The notes: a model not told the origin generated them from the letters alone. 64,000 bases of DNA from Pseudomonas sp. URMO17WK12:I11 (GCF_007677725.1 NZ_VEDF01000005.1:62001-126000); one strand, 5' to 3'. Numbered from the stretch's first letter, positions 36,654-46,267 are shown. Numbers and translations are program-made.

Positions 36654-39065
36654 ATGAGCACTGAAAGTGCCAAACAAGGACGCCGCTGGCTACCGCGCCT
36701 GATGGGCGTGCTGCTGTTGCTGATGGGCCTGGCCCTGCTGGCGGGCGGCATCAAACTGAGCCAGGTCGGCGGCTCGCTGTATTACCTGATTGCCGGCATC
36801 GGCTTCGCCGTTTCTGGCGCCCTGCTGCTGGCACAACGCCGCCTGGCCCTGGGCCTGTATGGCCTGGTGCTGCTGGGTAGCACGGTGTGGGCTTTGCTGG
36901 AAGTCGGCCTTGACTGGTGGCAACTGGTGCCGCGCCTGGCCATCTGGTTCGCGATCGGTGTGGTATTGCTGCTGCCTTGGACGCGTCGTCCGTTGATCGG
37001 CCCCGGCGCCAAAGCCAATACCGCACTGCTGAGCGTCGCGGTGCTGGCGTCGGGCGCCTGCGCCCTGGCCAGCCAGTTCACCCACCCCGGTGAAGTGTTC
37101 GGCGAGCTGGGCCGTGACAACAGTGAGATGGGCAGCGCCGCGCCGGCCATGCCCGATGGCGACTGGCAGGCCTATGGACGCACCGAGCACGGTGATCGCT
37201 ACTCGCCGCTGCGCCAGATCACCGCGCAGAATGCCTATCGCCTGGAAGAGGCCTGGCGCATTCGCACCGGCGACCTGCCCACCGACAACGATCCGGTGGA
37301 ACTGACCAACGAAAATACCCCGCTCAAAGCCAACGGCATGCTCTATGCGTGCACCGCGCACAGCAAGGTATTGGCCCTGGATCCGGATACCGGTGCCGAA
37401 ATCTGGCGTTACGACCCGCAGATCAAGACGCCGGTTGGCACCTTCAAGGGCTTTGCCCACATGACCTGCCGCGGCGTTTCGTACTACGACGAAAACAGCT
37501 ATGTCAGCCGCGACGGCAGCCCGGCACCGAAGGTCTCCGACGCCGGCCAGGCGGTAGCACAGGCATGCCCACGCCGCCTGTACCTGCCGACCGCCGACGC
37601 GCGCCTGATCGCCATCAATGCCGACAACGGCAAGGTTTGCGAAGGCTTCGCCAATCAGGGCGCGATCGACCTGACGACCGGTATCGGCCCGTTCACCGCG
37701 GGTGGCTACTACTCCACCTCGCCGGTGGCGGTAACGCGCAGCCTGGTGATCATCGGCGGCCATGTCACCGATAACGAGTCGACCAACGAGCCCTCGGGCG
37801 TCATCCGCGCCTACGACGTGCACGATGGTCGCCTGGTGTGGAACTGGGACAGCGACAATCCCGACGACACCCAGCCGCTGGCACCCGGCAAGCTGTACAG
37901 CCGCAACTCGGCGAACATGTGGTCGCTGGCCAGCGTCGATGAAGACCTGGGTATGGTCTACCTGCCGCTGGGCAACCAGACGCCAGACCAGTGGGGCGCC
38001 GATCGTACCCCGGGTGCTGAAAAATACAGCGCTGGTGTCGTCGCTCTGGACCTGGCTACCGGCAAGGCGCGCTGGAACTACCAGTTCACTCACCATGACC
38101 TGTGGGACATGGATGTCGGCAGCCAGCCGACCTTGGTTCACCTGAAGACTCAAGACGGCGTAAAGCCTGCGATCATCGTGCCGACCAAACAGGGCAGCCT
38201 GTACGTGCTCGACCGCCGCGACGGCACCCCGATCGTACCGATCCGCGAGATTCCGGTGCCGCAAGGTGCGGTCAAAGGCGACCACACCGCGCCGACCCAG
38301 GCGCGTTCGGACCTCAACCTGCTCGGCCCTGAACTGACCGAACAGGCCATGTGGGGCGCTACGCCGTTCGACCAGATGCTGTGCCGCATCCAGTTCCGCG
38401 AGCTGCGCTACGAAGGCCAGTACACGCCACCGTCCGAGCAAGGCAGCCTGATCTATCCGGGTAACGTGGGCGTGTTCAACTGGGGCAGCGTGTCGGTCGA
38501 CCCGGTACGCCAGCTGCTGTTCACCTCGCCGAACTACATGGCCTTCGTGTCGAAGATGGTGCCCCGTGAGCAAGTCGCGGCCGGGAGCAAGCGCGAGAGC
38601 GAAACCAGCGGCGTGCAGCCCAACACCGGCGCACCCTACGCGGTCACCATGCATCCGTTCATGTCGCCCCTGGGCGTGCCATGCCAGGCGCCGGCCTGGG
38701 GCTACGTCGCGGCGATCGATCTGTTCACCAACAAGGTGGTCTGGAAGCGCAAGAACGGCACCACCCGTGACAGCACCCCGATCCCGATCGGCATGCCGGT
38801 CGGCGTACCGAGCATGGGCGGCTCGATCGTCACCGCTGGCGGCGTCGGCTTCCTCAGCGGCACCTTGGACCAGTACCTGCGTGCCTATGACGTGAACGAC
38901 GGCAAGGAGCTGTGGAAAGCGCGCCTGCCAGCAGGCGGCCAAGCCACTCCGATGACCTACACCGGCAAGGATGGCAAGCAATACGTGCTGATCGTGGCCG
39001 GCGGCCATGGCTCGCTCGGCACCACCATGGGCGATTACATCATCGCTTACAAACTTCGGGACTAA
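36654..39065 (+). CDS. gcd: membrane-bound PQQ-dependent glucose dehydrogenase
   Basis: An 803-aa quinoprotein. Five N-terminal membrane helices (residues about 15-150, beginning LMGVLLLLMGLALLAGGIKL) anchor it, and an eight-bladed PQQ beta-propeller fills residues 165-803 (WQAYGRTEHGDRYSPLRQI, MWSLASVDEDLGMVYLP, HHDLWDMDVGSQPTLV). It oxidises glucose to gluconolactone in the periplasm and feeds ubiquinone. GGAG eight bases before the ATG. Second gene of oprB-gcd; followed by repeats and a hairpin. Confidence 0.97.
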   Translation: MSTESAKQGRRWLPRLMGVLLLLMGLALLAGGIKLSQVGGSLYYLIAGIGFAVSGALLLAQRRLALGLYGLVLLGSTVWALLEVGLDWWQLVPRLAIWFAIGVVLLLPWTRRPLIGPGAKANTALLSVAVLASGACALASQFTHPGEVFGELGRDNSEMGSAAPAMPDGDWQAYGRTEHGDRYSPLRQITAQNAYRLEEAWRIRTGDLPTDNDPVELTNENTPLKANGMLYACTAHSKVLALDPDTGAEIWRYDPQIKTPVGTFKGFAHMTCRGVSYYDENSYVSRDGSPAPKVSDAGQAVAQACPRRLYLPTADARLIAINADNGKVCEGFANQGAIDLTTGIGPFTAGGYYSTSPVAVTRSLVIIGGHVTDNESTNEPSGVIRAYDVHDGRLVWNWDSDNPDDTQPLAPGKLYSRNSANMWSLASVDEDLGMVYLPLGNQTPDQWGADRTPGAEKYSAGVVALDLATGKARWNYQFTHHDLWDMDVGSQPTLVHLKTQDGVKPAIIVPTKQGSLYVLDRRDGTPIVPIREIPVPQGAVKGDHTAPTQARSDLNLLGPELTEQAMWGATPFDQMLCRIQFRELRYEGQYTPPSEQGSLIYPGNVGVFNWGSVSVDPVRQLLFTSPNYMAFVSKMVPREQVAAGSKRESETSGVQPNTGAPYAVTMHPFMSPLGVPCQAPAWGYVAAIDLFTNKVVWKRKNGTTRDSTPIPIGMPVGVPSMGGSIVTAGGVGFLSGTLDQYLRAYDVNDGKELWKARLPAGGQATPMTYTGKDGKQYVLIVAGGHGSLGTTMGDYIIAYKLRD

Positions 39066-39093
39066 GCGGCGGGCTGCAAGCGGCGGGCTGCAA
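39066..39093 (+). repeat. tandem 14-bp repeat after gcd
   Basis: GCGGCGGGCTGCAA occurs twice in direct succession, starting at the last base of the gcd stop region, followed by AAGCG-GATG-CGCTT. Such TGCAAGC-rich repeats are common between Pseudomonas genes. Confidence 0.7.
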
Positions 39094-39121
39094 GCAAAAG
39101 CGGATGCGCTTCTGTCTTGCA

Positions 39122-39144
39122 GCTTCAAGCTTGCAGCTTGAAGC
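39122..39144 (+). terminator. hairpin between gcd and lon
   Basis: GCTTCAAGC and GCTTGAAGC form a perfect 9-bp stem with loop TTGCA inside the same repeat-rich spacer. It probably ends or protects the oprB-gcd message. There is no T run. Confidence 0.5.
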
Positions 39145-39202
39145 TTGAAACCCCTGCCGCTCTGCCCCATCTAAGCACCATAGTCATTGACGCAGGTGCC
39201 CC

Positions 39203-41623
39203 ATGAGCGACCAGCAGGATTTGCCGGACCAACCCGACGAACACAGCGCAGTAGAACCACCCGACACCCAGGCCCTTCCCGGCCATGCCCTTGCCCTGCC
39301 CGGCCAGCAGCTGCCGGACAAGGTCTATGTGATCCCGATTCACAACCGCCCCTTCTTCCCTGCGCAAGTGCTGCCGGTGATCGTCAATGAAGAGCCCTGG
39401 GCCGAAACGCTCGACCTGGTGGCCAAGACCGACCATCACTCGCTGGCGCTGTTCTTCATGGACACCCCGCCCGAAGACCATCGGCATTTCGATACCTCTG
39501 CGTTGCCTGAGTACGGCACGCTGGTCAAGGTGCACCACGCCAGCCGCGAAAACGGCAAGCTGCAATTTGTCGCCCAGGGCCTGACCCGCGTGCGTATCCG
39601 CACCTGGCTCAAGCACCACCGGCCGCCCTACCTGGTCGAGGTCGAGTATCCGCGCCAACCTGCCGAGCCGACCGACGAGGTCAAGGCCTACGGCATGGCG
39701 TTGATCAACGCGATCAAGGAGCTGCTGCCGCTCAACCCGCTGTACAGCGAAGAACTCAAGAACTACCTCAATCGCTTCAGCCCCAACGACCCCTCGCCAC
39801 TCACCGATTTCGCCGCCGCGCTGACCTCCGCCACGGGCAACCAGCTACAGGAGGTGCTCGATTGCGTGCCCATGCTCAAACGCATGGAGAAAGTCCTGCC
39901 CATGCTGCGCAAGGAAGTCGAGGTGGCACGCCTGCAGAACGAGATCTCCGCCGAGGTCAACCGGCAGATCGGCGAGCACCAGCGCGAGTTCTTCCTCAAG
40001 GAGCAGCTCAAGGTCATCCAGCAGGAGCTGGGCCTGACCAAGGACGACCGCAGCGCCGATCTGGAACAGTTCGAGCAGCGCCTGGCGGACAAGACCCTGC
40101 CCGAGCAGGCGCGCAAACGCATCGACGAAGAGATGGGCAAGCTGGCCATCCTCGAGACCGGATCCCCCGAATACGCGGTGACCCGCAACTACCTGGACTG
40201 GGCCACTGCCCTGCCCTGGGGCGTGTACGGCAAGGACAAGCTCGACCTCAAGCATGCACGCAAGATTCTCGACCAGCACCATGCCGGCCTGGACGACATC
40301 AAGGAACGCATCCTCGAATTCCTCGCCGTGGGCGCCTGGAAAGGCGAAATCAGCGGCTCGATCGTGCTGCTGGTGGGCCCGCCTGGCGTGGGCAAGACCA
40401 GCATCGGCAAATCCATCGCCGAGTCCCTGGGCAGACCGTTCTACCGTTTCAGCGTCGGCGGCATGCGCGATGAGGCGGAGATCAAGGGCCATCGCCGCAC
40501 CTACATCGGTGCCCAGCCGGGCAAGTTGGTGCAGGCCCTGAAGGACGTCGAGGTGATGAATCCGGTGATCATGCTCGACGAAATCGACAAGATGGGCCAG
40601 AGCTACCAGGGCGATCCGGCGTCGGCGCTGCTGGAAACCCTCGATCCGGAACAGAACGTCGACTTCCTCGATCACTACCTGGACTTGCGCCTGGACCTGT
40701 CCAAGGTGCTGTTCGTGTGCACGGCCAACACGCTGGACTCGATCCCAGGCCCCTTGCTCGACCGGATGGAAGTGATTCGCCTCTCCGGCTACATCACCGA
40801 AGAAAAACTGGCCATCGCCAAACGCCACCTGTGGCCCAAGCAACTGGCCAAGGCTGGCGTCGCCAAGACCAGCCTGAGCATCAGCGACACCGCGCTGCGC
40901 CTGGTGATCGAGGGCTACGCCCGTGAAGCCGGCGTACGCCAGCTGGAAAAACAGCTAGGCAAACTGGTGCGCAAGGCGGTGGTCAAGTTGATCGACAACC
41001 CTGACGCCAAGCTCAAGATCGGCAACAAAGACCTGGAAACCGCCCTGGGCATGCCGGTGTTTCGCAGTGAGCAGGTGCTGGCGGGCAAGGGCGTCATCAC
41101 CGGCTTGGCCTGGACCAGCATGGGCGGTGCGACCCTGCCGATCGAGGCCACGCGTATCCACACCCTTAACCGCGGCTTCAAGCTCACCGGCAAGCTCGGT
41201 GACGTGATGAAAGAATCTGCGGAAATCGCCTACAGCTACGTGAGTTCTAACCTCACGCAATTCGGCGGGGATCCGACGTTCTTCGACGAAGCTTTCATCC
41301 ACCTGCACGTACCCGAAGGCGCCACGCCCAAGGACGGCCCGAGTGCCGGTATCACCATGGCCAGCGCCCTGCTGTCGCTGGCCCGTGACCAAGCGCCGAA
41401 AAAAGGCGTGGCCATGACCGGCGAACTGACCTTGACTGGCCAGGTTCTCCCCATTGGCGGCGTGCGTGAGAAGGTGATTGCGGCGCGTCGGCAGAAGATC
41501 TTCGAGCTGATTCTGCCAGAGCCCAATCGCGGCGATTTCGAGGAACTGCCAGAGTACCTGCGTGAGGGCCTGACAGTGCATTTCGCCAAGCGCTTCGCTG
41601 ACGTGGCCAAGGTATTGTTCTGA
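39203..41623 (+). CDS. lon: ATP-dependent protease La
   Basis: An 806-aa cytoplasmic Lon-A protease. An acidic, proline-rich start (residues 1-35) precedes the LAN substrate-binding domain (VYVIPIHNRPFFPAQVLPVIV). The AAA+ module has Walker A GPPGVGKTS with Lys398 and VIMLDEIDK, and the protease domain has the Ser714/Lys757 dyad (PKDGPSAG; GGVREKVIAARR). P. putida-group strains are known to carry more than one Lon-type gene; the extended N-terminus suggests this is the copy linked to gcd. It ends just before a REP hairpin. Confidence 0.96.
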   Translation: MSDQQDLPDQPDEHSAVEPPDTQALPGHALALPGQQLPDKVYVIPIHNRPFFPAQVLPVIVNEEPWAETLDLVAKTDHHSLALFFMDTPPEDHRHFDTSALPEYGTLVKVHHASRENGKLQFVAQGLTRVRIRTWLKHHRPPYLVEVEYPRQPAEPTDEVKAYGMALINAIKELLPLNPLYSEELKNYLNRFSPNDPSPLTDFAAALTSATGNQLQEVLDCVPMLKRMEKVLPMLRKEVEVARLQNEISAEVNRQIGEHQREFFLKEQLKVIQQELGLTKDDRSADLEQFEQRLADKTLPEQARKRIDEEMGKLAILETGSPEYAVTRNYLDWATALPWGVYGKDKLDLKHARKILDQHHAGLDDIKERILEFLAVGAWKGEISGSIVLLVGPPGVGKTSIGKSIAESLGRPFYRFSVGGMRDEAEIKGHRRTYIGAQPGKLVQALKDVEVMNPVIMLDEIDKMGQSYQGDPASALLETLDPEQNVDFLDHYLDLRLDLSKVLFVCTANTLDSIPGPLLDRMEVIRLSGYITEEKLAIAKRHLWPKQLAKAGVAKTSLSISDTALRLVIEGYAREAGVRQLEKQLGKLVRKAVVKLIDNPDAKLKIGNKDLETALGMPVFRSEQVLAGKGVITGLAWTSMGGATLPIEATRIHTLNRGFKLTGKLGDVMKESAEIAYSYVSSNLTQFGGDPTFFDEAFIHLHVPEGATPKDGPSAGITMASALLSLARDQAPKKGVAMTGELTLTGQVLPIGGVREKVIAARRQKIFELILPEPNRGDFEELPEYLREGLTVHFAKRFADVAKVLF

Positions 41624-41629
41624 CCTGCA

Positions 41630-41662
41630 CCGGCCTTTCGCGGGATTGCCCGCGAAGAGGCC
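41630..41662. repeat. REP element (P. putida type)
   Basis: The hairpin CCGGCCTTTCGCGGGATTG then CCCGCGAAGAGGCC has TTCGCGGG paired with CCCGCGAA and outer GGCC/GGCC arms. It closely resembles the known P. putida REP consensus (CCGGCCTCTTCGCGGG...). Only one copy was seen in the window. It also sits at terminator position after lon. Confidence 0.75.
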
Positions 41663-41729
41663 GTACTGACAACACAAATCCCACTGATCATCGGTTATTC
41701 TCAGGCCATCGCCAGCCTTCGGAGCCACC

Positions 41730-42122
41730 ATGACCGCCCCTCGTCTGCTCGTTCCCCTGAGCCTCGCACTGCTCGCCGCCTGCGCCCAGCAACCAAAACA
41801 AACCGTCGAACTGGACGCCGAAAGCGAATGCCCCCAGCGCCTACAGATCGGCCAAAGCCTTGGCTTGACCCTGCCGAGCAACCCCTCCACCGGCTACCGC
41901 TGGCGGGTACAGAACCCTGCTTCGAACGTATTGCGCAGCCTCGGCCCCGAGGTCTACAGTGACCCCGAAGACGCAGGTATCGTTGGCAGCTCGGGCCTCT
42001 CGACCTGGCGCTTCAAGGCCCAAGCTGCCGGTGAGGGACACCTTGTGCTGGTCTATCAGCAACCGTGGGCACCAGAAGTCCGCCCTGTGCAGACGTTCGA
42101 CTGCGCCATCAGGGTAAATTGA
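41730..42122 (+). CDS. lipoprotein, I42 (chagasin) family protease inhibitor
   Basis: A 130-aa predicted lipoprotein: signal peptide with lipobox L-A-A-C at residues 16-19. The chagasin-like motifs follow: NPSTGYRW near residues 51-58 and a QQPWAPE loop near 110-116. Chagasin-type inhibitors block papain-like cysteine proteases. The gene sits alone between lon and the convergent toxin-like pair, ending only eight bases from it. Whether it guards against host proteases or an internal target is unknown. Confidence 0.85.
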   Translation: MTAPRLLVPLSLALLAACAQQPKQTVELDAESECPQRLQIGQSLGLTLPSNPSTGYRWRVQNPASNVLRSLGPEVYSDPEDAGIVGSSGLSTWRFKAQAAGEGHLVLVYQQPWAPEVRPVQTFDCAIRVN

Positions 42123-42129
42123 ACACCGG

Positions 42130-43050
42130 TCAGACCGCTTCGAAACCCCGGCGCAAGGCAAGTAGGTAATCCCTCGCTTGCCTCAATGCAGACTCGAGTG
42201 CCGGTTGAGTCGTAGCATTCAACGCACGCTCATGAACTTGCCAGGCATCCATGAACTTGTTTGCTTGCGCCATCCAAGGTATACGGCTCTCGAGCAACCT
42301 CCTGACACTCTCGAACTGGTCGGATGTCAGCTCTGCCTTATCAAGCTGCTGTCGAAGTTGATTCAACGTTCTTTCCTGCTTGGTCCGAGCGTCCCTGATC
42401 TGCTTTATGGCCGCTACGACATCGGCGAACCGACGTCCATTTTCCAGCAGGTCCAGGTGCTTGTTGAGCTTGCTCAAAGCCGCCTTAATCAACTCCGGAT
42501 TTAGGGTCGGATCTTTGAGCGTCTTCAGCACCCCATCTATATCGCCCTCCTCGGGTATAGTGCTGCGCAAGGCCTTGCGTACAGAAGGCTGATCGAGCGT
42601 CTTCAGTAGCTCATTCGCCTCTTCCAGCTTTGCCGTATTCTCGGCGACCAGTATCTCGACCTCGGCAATGTTGGCGCGCAGCTTGGCGACACCGGACTCA
42701 TGCTCTTTTTGCAGCGCTAGACTATCCGGTGAGCGATAGTCGCACACGTCCCCTATCGCCTTGGTAATCTCACTGACTTCTGCATTCAGGTCCTGGCGGA
42801 CACGGAGTAACTCCTCCTCATCCAATTGAGGCAAGGAGTCTTTGAGGTCAAGGTTCAGACCAACCAGGCTAGCCAATGCTTTTTCCCGAAGGGCATCATT
42901 ACCGGCCACAACCAAGTTAACCAGATCCAGCAAACGCTCGCGCAGAGACGGAAGTATGTCAGTTGAGTCATTGTAGTAAAGCTCGCTCATCCGTGCCTCG
43001 ATCTGCAGCATCACTTTTACATCAGGCAGTTCATCCATTTGTATGTCCAT
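42130..43050 (-). CDS. candidate alpha-xenorhabdolysin-type toxin, subunit B (XaxB/YaxB-like)
   Basis: A 306-aa, almost wholly alpha-helical cytoplasmic-looking protein with long coiled-coil stretches (residues about 80-145 and 175-245) and no signal peptide. It is not recognisable alone; it is called from its coupling with the XaxA-like gene upstream, whose stop overlaps an in-frame ATG at 43071. AAGGAG lies nine bases before the ATG at 43050, so that start is preferred. No long hydrophobic segment is seen, in contrast to what is reported for some XaxB proteins. Base composition is visibly more AT-rich than the surrounding genes, suggesting gene transfer. Confidence 0.6.
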   Translation of the reverse strand: MDIQMDELPDVKVMLQIEARMSELYYNDSTDILPSLRERLLDLVNLVVAGNDALREKALASLVGLNLDLKDSLPQLDEEELLRVRQDLNAEVSEITKAIGDVCDYRSPDSLALQKEHESGVAKLRANIAEVEILVAENTAKLEEANELLKTLDQPSVRKALRSTIPEEGDIDGVLKTLKDPTLNPELIKAALSKLNKHLDLLENGRRFADVVAAIKQIRDARTKQERTLNQLRQQLDKAELTSDQFESVRRLLESRIPWMAQANKFMDAWQVHERALNATTQPALESALRQARDYLLALRRGFEAV

Positions 43051-43067
43051 GGCAGAAAACTCCTTAA

Positions 43068-44252
43068 TCATCCCCGCAGGGCCTCATTGAAAAGTTCAGA
43101 AATTTTTTTGGTAATGCCCAGAATGTCCCCCCAAGGGGAGATAACCCGCTCAAAGCGATTGACGAATCGCTTGAGCTCTAGCTGGGTGGATACGCTCTCC
43201 ACGTTCTTGAGCGAGCTCTTTGCATAGGCCCCCAACAGCACCCAGACATCTTCCAGGTTTTTGGTTGCTGTGCAGACTTCCACCAACCTGAATTGCATAT
43301 CTTTCAAAGCACTCTTGATGCTTTCAAATTGCATGACACTGCCGTCCAGCAGCACATCCTTTTCAGCTGTCAGCTGGGCTTGCCTATCGAGCAGCAGGTT
43401 TTTTTCTGCCCGAACGGTTTCAGCTTGAGCACCATAGATTCCGCCAGTCACCGCGAGCCCAATAGGCCCGAAGACCAAGCCATAGAACGAGGCACCGACA
43501 AGCCCGTTGTACTCGACAAGTTTCTGCTGAATAGCTTCATCCAGCTGGGCAAGCTCCATTTCTAAAGCTTGCAGTGTCTCAGCCGCATCGTGATTTTGGA
43601 ATTTGGCGAACAGACTTCTACCCATAGGATCCAAATTTTTGGAAATCGCATCACCAAATCTATCGATGAGCTTTTTGACATGCCGAATGTTTTCCAGCTT
43701 ATCGGATATTTCTTCGGTCATGTTCTGCAGGAAGGTTTCCACACTCTCCCTGAATGTTCGCGTTTCGCTGTCACCCAGCTTGAGCATCTCCAGTGCAAAG
43801 GACTCCTCAGGTGACGAATCCCAGGAGTCAAGGGCCTTGACGGTTGTTAGAAAGTTGGCGCCATCCTTGATCAGGCTTTCAGCAAAAACCTGCAGATCAG
43901 CCCCCAGGCTTTTGCACGAATCTTCGACATCATCCCAGGAATCTACGTGTCGGCGGAGATTATCAAAAAACACATTGATATCGCCTGGTTTAAAGCCAAG
44001 CACATACAAGGACTCCATTTTTTCAACTTCGGCAGGTAGGGGCAGCTGCCGGACTGCCGACGCGTAACGTTTGATCGTCCTGAGATTGTCCCGACTAAAA
44101 ATAAATGCAGGCTCTCCCTTCTTCAGGTCAAAAATCTGACGCGGCACCAGGACTGCCCGCTCTTCTTCAGTGAGCTGATCAAATGGTTTGCCTTCTTGTA
44201 AAGGTGTACTGTCCTTCGATAAAGGTATATTTCCCACAGGGCTATTACTCAC
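43068..44252 (-). CDS. candidate alpha-xenorhabdolysin-type toxin, subunit A (XaxA/YaxA-like)
   Basis: A 394-aa helical protein without a signal peptide. Long amphipathic helices flank a glycine-rich hydrophobic hairpin at residues 250-274 (LVGASFYGLVFGPIGLAV...), the architecture of alpha pore-forming toxins of the ClyA/XaxAB/YaxAB group. Length is close to the roughly 400 residues of XaxA. It starts with GTG (44250-44252) six bases after a strong GGAGG. It is the first gene of a two-gene unit and overlaps the B gene by four bases when the longer B start is counted. The pair is AT-rich and sits between core genes lon and cmoA, like an insertion. Assignment is from recall of the family, not an alignment. 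Confidence 0.65.
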   Translation of the reverse strand: MSNSPVGNIPLSKDSTPLQEGKPFDQLTEEERAVLVPRQIFDLKKGEPAFIFSRDNLRTIKRYASAVRQLPLPAEVEKMESLYVLGFKPGDINVFFDNLRRHVDSWDDVEDSCKSLGADLQVFAESLIKDGANFLTTVKALDSWDSSPEESFALEMLKLGDSETRTFRESVETFLQNMTEEISDKLENIRHVKKLIDRFGDAISKNLDPMGRSLFAKFQNHDAAETLQALEMELAQLDEAIQQKLVEYNGLVGASFYGLVFGPIGLAVTGGIYGAQAETVRAEKNLLLDRQAQLTAEKDVLLDGSVMQFESIKSALKDMQFRLVEVCTATKNLEDVWVLLGAYAKSSLKNVESVSTQLELKRFVNRFERVISPWGDILGITKKISELFNEALRG

Positions 44253-44508
44253 ACGAAACCTCCACGCTGGCTATAGTCACTCGAATCAGAACTCAAATCG
44301 CTCGAACAAAGTAGCGCTGGGAGCGGATAACAAAAGTCAGGATAAAGTCGTTAACTTGCCGGAAAAGCCGGCGCTTGTAGACGGACCGAGGTGTACCGGA
44401 ACCCTCGCCCCCCCACGCGGCCATCTGTCACTTCGGTTTGATAAATAGGCAGCCACAGCCACTTTTAGCTAGAATATTGCCCCCTCATCACCCACGCTTG
44501 AGCCTGCC

Positions 44509-45252
44509 GTGAGCCATTCCCCCGACCGCCTTTTCTCTCAACCCTTGGAACTAGTCTCCGACTTCGCCTTCAACGAAGACGTGGTGCGTGTGTTTCCAGA
44601 CATGATCAAGCGCTCGGTGCCGGGTTACCCGACCATCGTCGAAAACCTTGGCGTGCTCGCGGCCCGCTTCGCCCAGCCGAACACCGCGCTGTATGACTTG
44701 GGCGCGTCCCTCGGCGCAGTCACTCAGGCCTTGCGCCGCCATGTGCGCAGCGAGGGTTGCCGGGTGATCGCGGTGGACAATTCGGCCGCCATGGTCGAAC
44801 GCTGCCGCCAGTACCTCACCGCCCAGGACTCGATGTTCCAGGAGTTGCTGCCGGTCGAGGTGCTCGAGGCCGATATCCTCAGCCTGGCGCTGCAGCCGGC
44901 CTCGGTGGTGGCGATGAATTTCACCCTGCAATTCATCGCCCCCGAACAACGCCTGGCCCTGCTCACGCAGATTCGCCAGGCCCTGCTGCCGGGCGGCGCG
45001 TTGATTCTCTCGGAAAAACTGCGCTTCGCCGACGCCGATGAACATGCCCTGCTCAACGACTTGCACCTGGATTTCAAACGGGCCAATGGCTACAGCGAAC
45101 TGGAAATCGCCCAGAAGCGCAGCGCCATCGAAAACGTGATGAAGCCCGACACCCTGCACGCCCACCAGGAGCGCCTCTACGCGGCCGGCTTCAGCAAGGT
45201 GGTGCCGTGGTTCCAATGCCTCAACTTTGCCTCGCTGATAGCCCTGCCATGA
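44509..45252 (+). CDS. cmoA: carboxy-S-adenosyl-L-methionine synthase
   Basis: A 247-aa SAM-binding protein making carboxy-SAM from SAM and prephenate for modification of tRNA wobble uridine (cmo5U). It begins with GTG and [25 protein letters not shown]; motif I is [10 protein letters not shown] near residues 61-70. It overlaps cmoB by four bases. A TAGAAT -10-like element is found at 44470-44475. The 256 bases between it and the toxin gene contain no other gene I can support. Confidence 0.96.
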   Translation: MSHSPDRLFSQPLELVSDFAFNEDVVRVFPDMIKRSVPGYPTIVENLGVLAARFAQPNTALYDLGASLGAVTQALRRHVRSEGCRVIAVDNSAAMVERCRQYLTAQDSMFQELLPVEVLEADILSLALQPASVVAMNFTLQFIAPEQRLALLTQIRQALLPGGALILSEKLRFADADEHALLNDLHLDFKRANGYSELEIAQKRSAIENVMKPDTLHAHQERLYAAGFSKVVPWFQCLNFASLIALP

Positions 45253-46205
45253 TCGATCTGTCCCCACTGGTGCGGCGTCTTGCCGGCACGCCCCTGGCTA
45301 ACTGGTCGCAAGGCCTGCAAGCTCAACTCGACAACAAGCTGGAAAAAGGCCACGGCGATCTCGACCGCTGGCGTGGTGCGCTGCAGGCGCTGCCGGCCCT
45401 CACGCCCAGCGAGATAGACCTGGTCAACGGCCTGCGCCTGGATTGCCGGTGCGACGACGCCAGCCGCGTGCAGATGCGTCAGGCACTGATGGGCCTGTCG
45501 CCCTGGCGCAAGGGCCCGTTCGACCTGTTCGGGGTCCACGTCGACACCGAATGGCGCTCGGACTGGAAATGGTCGCGGGTCAGCCCGCACCTGGATCTGC
45601 GCGGCAAGCGCGTGCTCGACGTCGGCTGTGGCAATGGCTATTACCAATGGCGCATGCTCGGCGCCGGTGCCGACCTGGTAGTCGGCGTCGATCCCAACTG
45701 GCTGTTCTTCTGCCAGTTCCAGGCCGTGCAGAAATACCTGCCCGAGCTGCCCGCCTGGCACTTGCCCTTCGCCCTGGAGGAGCTGCCAGCGGGCCTGGAG
45801 GGCTTCGACACGGTGTTTTCCATGGGCGTGTTCTATCACCGCCGCTCGCCGATCGAACACTTGCTGGCGCTCAAGGATTGCCTGGTCAAGGGCGGCGAAC
45901 TGGTGCTGGAGACACTGGTGATCGAAGGTGACGAAAACCAGGTGCTGGTGCCTGAAGACCGTTATGCGCAGATGCGCAATGTCTGGTACTTGCCCTCGGT
46001 GCCGGCGTTGTCACGTTGGCTGCGCCGCGCAGGCTTCAGCGATGTGCGCTGCGTGGATGTCAGCGTCACCAGTGTCGACGAGCAACGCAGCACCGAGTGG
46101 ATGCGTTACCAGTCGTTGAGCGACTTCCTCGACCCTGACGATCACAGTAAAACGATCGAGGGGCTGCCTGCCCCACTGCGCGCCACGCTCGTTGCCCGCA
46201 AATAG
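45249..46205 (+). CDS. cmoB: tRNA U34 carboxymethyltransferase
   Basis: A 318-aa enzyme using carboxy-SAM made by CmoA to convert 5-hydroxyuridine 34 to 5-oxyacetyluridine in tRNA. The SAM-fold motif [20 protein letters not shown] is near residues 122-141, and [11 protein letters not shown] follows. The start ATG shares ATGA with the cmoA stop, so upstream in-frame starts within cmoA are dismissed. A strong hairpin follows. Confidence 0.96.
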   Translation: MIDLSPLVRRLAGTPLANWSQGLQAQLDNKLEKGHGDLDRWRGALQALPALTPSEIDLVNGLRLDCRCDDASRVQMRQALMGLSPWRKGPFDLFGVHVDTEWRSDWKWSRVSPHLDLRGKRVLDVGCGNGYYQWRMLGAGADLVVGVDPNWLFFCQFQAVQKYLPELPAWHLPFALEELPAGLEGFDTVFSMGVFYHRRSPIEHLLALKDCLVKGGELVLETLVIEGDENQVLVPEDRYAQMRNVWYLPSVPALSRWLRRAGFSDVRCVDVSVTSVDEQRSTEWMRYQSLSDFLDPDDHSKTIEGLPAPLRATLVARK

Positions 46206-46222
46206 CCGCAAGCCCAGATCGC

Positions 46223-46257
46223 AACTGGCCCGCACCCGCTTCCGGCGCGGGCCAGTT
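46223..46257. terminator. bidirectional hairpin between cmoB and pdxJ
   Basis: AACTGGCCCGC at 46223-46233 pairs perfectly with GCGGGCCAGTT at 46247-46257 (11 bp, 13-base loop). It lies between the convergent stops of cmoB and pdxJ. Confidence 0.65.
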
Positions 46258-46267
46258 CGCAGTGCAA

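Noticed and set aside
39066..39144. Possible CRISPR-like repeats
   Set aside because: Only two abutting 14-bp copies and no unique spacers; ordinary Pseudomonas intergenic repeat.
36690..39170. 826-codon minus-strand frame
   Set aside because: Antisense shadow of gcd; composition H/Q/R/V-rich and no recognisable domain.
42130..44252. Idea that the two helical proteins are SMC-like or a defence ATPase pair
   Set aside because: No Walker A/B or other nucleotide motif; the hydrophobic hairpin between helices fits a pore-forming toxin better.
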